Shown: positions 60,714-64,000 of the stretch, one piece after another
Layout: each line of letters opens with the position of its first letter
Numbering within the stretch: the stretch's first letter is position 1
Source: Desulfobacteraceae bacterium
GTDB lineage: Bacteria > Desulfobacterota > Desulfobacteria > Desulfobacterales > Desulfosalsimonadaceae
Length of the DNA: 64,000 nt
Assembly (NCBI GenBank): GCA_003599885.1
Contig: QZKW01000077.1
Location: forward strand, 17,474-81,473
Direction of reading: 5' to 3'
The notes under the pieces: generated by a model
Database searches by the model: none
What the model saw: the letters and a program-made list of their open reading frames with translations, nothing else
Told to the model about the DNA's origin: nothing
Made by a program: the position numbers and the translations under genes

Positions 60714-62669
60714 ATGATGAAAATGCCGCCCCCCCATAAAACCCTCCTTCCCATTCTGTTCGCCCTTGTGGTGGCCATCCTGCCGCATATCGTCCGGCTG
60801 CCGCTCTGGATTATTTTCTGGTGCGCCGGCATGTGGGGATATCAGGTGGGGACGCTGAAATCCGGCTGGCCGGGGCCGGGGATTGTTCTCCGGCGAATTC
60901 TCACAGGCATCGGGATTGCCGGGCTCCTGCTGACTTACACCACCCGTCTGGGACCGGATGCGTATCTTGGCCTGCTGGCGATCATGGCGGCATTAAAGCC
61001 GTTTGAAATGCTTTCTCACCGCGACCGGATGATCACGGTTTTTCTGGCTTATTTTATTGTGATCACCAGCCTTTTCCAGTCTGAAACCCTGGCCATCACC
61101 CTTTACATGTTCGTTTCCGTTGGCATCACCACGGCTGTGCTGGTCCGCATCAATGATCCGGAAGGGCGGTTCAGCAACAATCTCAAACTGTCGGGTGTCA
61201 TCATGGCCCAGGCAATGCCCTTGATGGCGGTCCTGTTTTTGCTGTTTCCCCGGATTCAGGGCAGTTTGTTCGGATTGTCCCTGATGGGCGGCGCAAAAAG
61301 CGGATTTTCGGATTCGATGAGTCCGGGCAGCGTGTCCATGCTTGTGGAAAATGATGCTGTGGCGTTTCGGGCGGAATTTGACGGGTGGATACCGCCGCCG
61401 GAGCTGCGGTACTGGCGCGGCATTGTGTTTGAGAATTTTGACGGCCGGAAGTGGAGCATGGAAAGGCAAACTCCGGAAACCACCGGGCTGCTGTCCGGCA
61501 GTCAGGCCGCCGCCTATACCATCAATCTGGAACCCCATCAGGGCCGGTGGCTGTTCGCCCTGGAAATGCCGTCGCAAATTCCCCGGTCCGCGATACTGTT
61601 CACGGACAACACGCTTCGCTCCCGTAGGCCGGTTTTTAAGACCCTGCGGTATTCATTGTCGTCCAATACCCGGTATGACGCCGGGACCGAAGACCCGGAC
61701 CATCTTCTCCGCCTGACCCGTCTGCCGGAAGCCCTCAATCCCCAAGCCATTGAACTGGCAAAGGAGATAACGCAAACTGCCGGGGGGGTGGATGAAAAAA
61801 TCGATCGGATATTACAATTTTTTGAAGCGGGCGGGTTCGTCTATACATTGCAGCCGCCGCGCCTGGGCCGTCATCCGGTGGATGATTTTCTGTTTAAGTC
61901 CAAAAAAGGGTATTGCGAGCATTATGCGTCGGCGTTTGCGGTGATGATGCGCGCCGTTGGCATCCCGGCCCGGATTGTGGGCGGGTACCTGGGGGGTGAG
62001 CGCAACCCCTATGGGAATTTTCTGGTGGTCCGGCAAAACGACGCCCATGTCTGGGTGGAAGTCTGGCATCCGGACAGGGGCTGGCTCAGGGTGGACCCCA
62101 CCGCAGTCGTTGCGCCGGAGCGGATTACCGGCGGCATGGAAGAGGCCCTGGGGCAGACCGGTTTGATGCGGAAATATTTCGGGGGCATATCGAATCTAAT
62201 GGACCAGATCCGTTTCGGATGGGAGGCTATCAGCGCCGGATTCAGCGCCTGGTTCCAGGGCTATTCCTACGAACAGCAGCGGGCCTTGCTGGAAAAAATC
62301 GGCATTACCGCCGACAATTGGACGTCATCCCTAAAAGCTTTGGCGATACTTCTTCTCATCCTGGTTGTGGCCACCGCCGGAGCCATTGCTTTTATTGTGC
62401 TTAAGCCAAATTCCCGCAAACCGGACGCCATCCGGAAACACTACACGCTGTTTAGTGAAAAACTGGACCGTGCCGGTCTGACCCGCAAACCCGGCATGGG
62501 GCCCCTGGACTATGCGGCCTATGCGTCCAAAAACCGGCCGGACCTGACCCGCCGGATCATGGAAATTACAGATCTCTATATCGGGCTTCGGTATCAGGGA
62601 CACCCTTCCAAAACCGCGCTGGCAGATTTTATTAAAAAAATACGGGAATTTAAACCAGTGATAAAATAG
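60714..62669 (+). CDS. TgpA-like membrane transglutaminase
   Basis: 651 aa. Five or six N-terminal membrane helices (DUF3488, about 10-180), a periplasmic transglutaminase-like domain with Cys in KGYCEHYASAFAVMMRAVGIPARIVGGYLGG (about 401), His in NDAHVWVEVWHP (about 444) and Asp in RVDPTAVV (about 461), one further helix (about 545-565) and a cytoplasmic DUF4129 tail. The catalytic triad is complete. Third gene of the MoxR-DUF58-TgpA operon. Confidence 0.95.
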   Translation: MMKMPPPHKTLLPILFALVVAILPHIVRLPLWIIFWCAGMWGYQVGTLKSGWPGPGIVLRRILTGIGIAGLLLTYTTRLGPDAYLGLLAIMAALKPFEMLSHRDRMITVFLAYFIVITSLFQSETLAITLYMFVSVGITTAVLVRINDPEGRFSNNLKLSGVIMAQAMPLMAVLFLLFPRIQGSLFGLSLMGGAKSGFSDSMSPGSVSMLVENDAVAFRAEFDGWIPPPELRYWRGIVFENFDGRKWSMERQTPETTGLLSGSQAAAYTINLEPHQGRWLFALEMPSQIPRSAILFTDNTLRSRRPVFKTLRYSLSSNTRYDAGTEDPDHLLRLTRLPEALNPQAIELAKEITQTAGGVDEKIDRILQFFEAGGFVYTLQPPRLGRHPVDDFLFKSKKGYCEHYASAFAVMMRAVGIPARIVGGYLGGERNPYGNFLVVRQNDAHVWVEVWHPDRGWLRVDPTAVVAPERITGGMEEALGQTGLMRKYFGGISNLMDQIRFGWEAISAGFSAWFQGYSYEQQRALLEKIGITADNWTSSLKALAILLLILVVATAGAIAFIVLKPNSRKPDAIRKHYTLFSEKLDRAGLTRKPGMGPLDYAAYASKNRPDLTRRIMEITDLYIGLRYQGHPSKTALADFIKKIREFKPVIK

Positions 62670-62843
62670 GGGCGAAAAAGTCGAAACCCTTTTATATCTC
62701 TTGCTGTTTCGTTCTGATTCGTTTCCCGTATCCGGCATTCTTTTCTGGATTTATTTCAGCATTTCGAGTATTGTGGCTGCGTGAAACCCTTCGATTTTAA
62801 ATACAATCGATTATCAATTGCATGAAATAAATAAGGATGATTC

Positions 62844-63653
62844 ATGCTCGACTTTCTGAAAGATCTGGACAGCGACCTTAAAAAAGCCCTGCTGGTCCAG
62901 TTGCGCAACCTGTGGACGCATACGTCAACGGCCATCGAAGGCAATACCCTTACGCTGGGGGAGACCGCGTTTGTTCTTGAAGAAGGGCTGACCGTTTCCG
63001 GCAAGCCGCTCAAGGACCATCAGGAAGTGGTGGGCCATGCCAGGGCCATTGATCTTGTCTACGCCTGCCTGGAACAGGATCGGCAGTTTGGAGAGACAGA
63101 TCTGTTCGCCCTGCACAAGGCCGTGCAAACGGAGGTCATCGTCGATGTTTACAAACCGGCCGGGGGATGGAAAAAGGAACCCAACTCCACGGTGGGCGTC
63201 GTCGACGGCAGACAGGCGATTTTCGACTATGCGCCGCCCGCCGATGTGCCGCTCCTGATGGCGGACTGGTTCAGATTGTTTCATGAACTTTGCCGGGGCA
63301 TTGCGCCCGGAGACCGTCAAAAGGCGCTTTCAGCCTACATTTATCTTCATATCACGTTTGTGCGCATTCATCCTTTTTTTGACGGTAACGGCAGACTGGC
63401 AAGGCTTGTGGCCAATGTCCCGGTTCTCAAGGCGGGCCTGCCGCCCATCATCATCCCCAGGGAGGAACGCAAAGCCTATATCGACGCATTGTCGGCATAT
63501 CATCATGCTGTGGGCCAGATCCGGGCGGGCGACATGCTGTTGCCGGATGCAGGCAGTCTGGAAGGTTTCACAGATTTCTGCCAAAAGGCTTGGCAGGCAT
63601 CGGTGGATCTGGTGGACGAGGTTCGGAGAAAACAAGAGGCCCGGCGGGTATAA
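62844..63653 (+). CDS. Fic-family protein (AMP transferase fold)
   Basis: 269 aa. The Fic motif HPFFDGNGRLARL (about 174-186) is complete, with the catalytic His. An N-terminal S-x-x-x-E-G motif in HTSTAIEGNTLT (about 27-38) corresponds to the inhibitory helix of class II Fic proteins. AAGGATG lies upstream of the ATG. It should transfer AMP (or another nucleotide part) to a protein hydroxyl, being self-inhibited; its target is unknown. Alone downstream of the TgpA gene, with repeats following. Confidence 0.93.
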   Translation: MLDFLKDLDSDLKKALLVQLRNLWTHTSTAIEGNTLTLGETAFVLEEGLTVSGKPLKDHQEVVGHARAIDLVYACLEQDRQFGETDLFALHKAVQTEVIVDVYKPAGGWKKEPNSTVGVVDGRQAIFDYAPPADVPLLMADWFRLFHELCRGIAPGDRQKALSAYIYLHITFVRIHPFFDGNGRLARLVANVPVLKAGLPPIIIPREERKAYIDALSAYHHAVGQIRAGDMLLPDAGSLEGFTDFCQKAWQASVDLVDEVRRKQEARRV

Positions 63654-63704
63654 AGACAATCGTTTTTTTGGTCATGGCAGCCGTTTAAGGAGGGTCGGTA
63701 TGCC

Positions 63705-63803
63705 ATGAAAAAGACGATTGAAACTGAATGCTCGATTTTATCCAATGAACACCGGGATGACCGGGACATCGAGACTTTAAATACACTGGAGGATGAGGCG
63801 TAA
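63705..63803 (+). CDS. Possible small protein (32 aa) after fic
   Basis: ATG at 63705 with AGGAGG at 63688-63693 (spacing 11); reads MKKTIETECSILSNEHRDDR... and ends DEA before TAA. The sequence is acidic and soluble. No family was recognised. The longish spacing and the nearby competing ATG make it uncertain. Confidence 0.3.
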   Translation: MKKTIETECSILSNEHRDDRDIETLNTLEDEA

Positions 63804-63808
63804 TAATC

Positions 63809-63960
63809 GTCCCAAACGGGCCATTCTTCGGAATTCCGTTGGCATACTTTTATTTGCCCCAAACGGGCTATCCCTTGGACAGGGAAGATAAAGACAATAG
63901 TCCCAAACGGCTTATCCCTCGGAATCCCATTGAAATACTTTTATTTGCCCCAAAGGGGCT
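63809..63960. repeat. 61-bp direct repeat, two copies 91 bp apart
   Basis: 63809-63869 and 63900-63960 agree at about 51 of 61 positions. Each runs from gtcccaaacgg through acttttatttgccccaaa to ggct. The ends gccccaaa and (g)gggct are partly palindromic. Follows the fic gene. Confidence 0.75.
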
Positions 63961-63973
63961 GCGCCGTTCAGCC

Positions 63974-64000
63974 CAGGGTTGCGGCGAAGCCGCTACCCTG
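63974..64000. repeat. Palindromic repeat at window edge
   Basis: cagggt (63974-63979) and gcggc (63981-63985) pair with gccgc (63989-63993) and accctg (63995-64000) around gaa, with a T-T mismatch. It starts like the partial unit at 2524-2534. May continue past the window. Confidence 0.6.

Overview
The window reads as a chromosome segment of a Gram-negative, outer-membrane-bearing bacterium, most likely a sulfate-reducer-type Desulfobacterota. The evidence is the run lolC-lolD-bamA-skp-lpxD-fabZ-lpxA-lpxI-lpxB-msbA-lptF-lptG-lpxK, the use of LpxI rather than LpxH, TTG/GTG starts with 4-bp gene overlaps, and core proteins of the expected length. No rRNA and no CRISPR array were seen.

Layout. 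(1) 1-2546: AT-rich accessory genes on the minus strand (a methyltransferase cut by the window edge, a membrane-anchored PLD-like protein, an unknown protein), then a gene-free stretch full of palindromic dispersed repeats. (2) 2547-8650, minus strand: recD2, rlpA, lon and an hsp20-type chaperone. (3) 8912-9937: an AT-rich gene fusing a winged helix, a GHKL ATPase and a DUF4325/STAS-like domain. (4) 10138-24430: an integrated element inserted in a tRNA-Val(CAC) gene. (5) 24477-30194, minus strand: scpB, scpA, trpS, a site-2 protease and a DHH-CBS-poly(A)-polymerase fusion. (6) 30570-33129: an orphan pilC and a PilS-like kinase. (7) 33336-51821: lysS and then a long envelope cluster for lipoprotein sorting, outer-membrane assembly, lipid A synthesis and LPS export, interrupted by a HepT/MntA nucleotidyltransferase pair and ending in a small RIO-like kinase. 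(8) 51844-58524: a large protein-kinase-like gene, an FHA protein, a hybrid histidine kinase, an ICMT-like methyltransferase and kdsB. (9) 58821-64000: a MoxR-DUF58-transglutaminase operon, a Fic protein and terminal dispersed repeats.

The most interesting part is the 14-kb element. Its ends are a 45-nt copy of the tRNA 3' half (10138-10182) and the intact tRNA (24356-24430). Near each end lies a matching pair of 11-bp-spaced repeats of the kind bound by tyrosine integrases, and the integrase gene abuts the tRNA end. Inside are a higBA-like toxin-antitoxin pair, an array of 12-bp iterons (11580-11820), tandem AlpA-like regulators, a divergent XRE repressor, an ORF6N protein, a 954-aa primase-helicase, a second tyrosine recombinase and a serine recombinase. 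There are no capsid or conjugation genes. The layout recalls a P4-like, self-replicating phage satellite or integrative replicon. The C-terminal ~110 residues of the primase reappear at the C-terminus of the ORF6N protein, suggesting that both proteins read the same DNA site, plausibly the iterons, one to replicate and one to regulate.

All calls are from reading the sequence by eye. Family names rest on recognised motifs, and no database search was possible.
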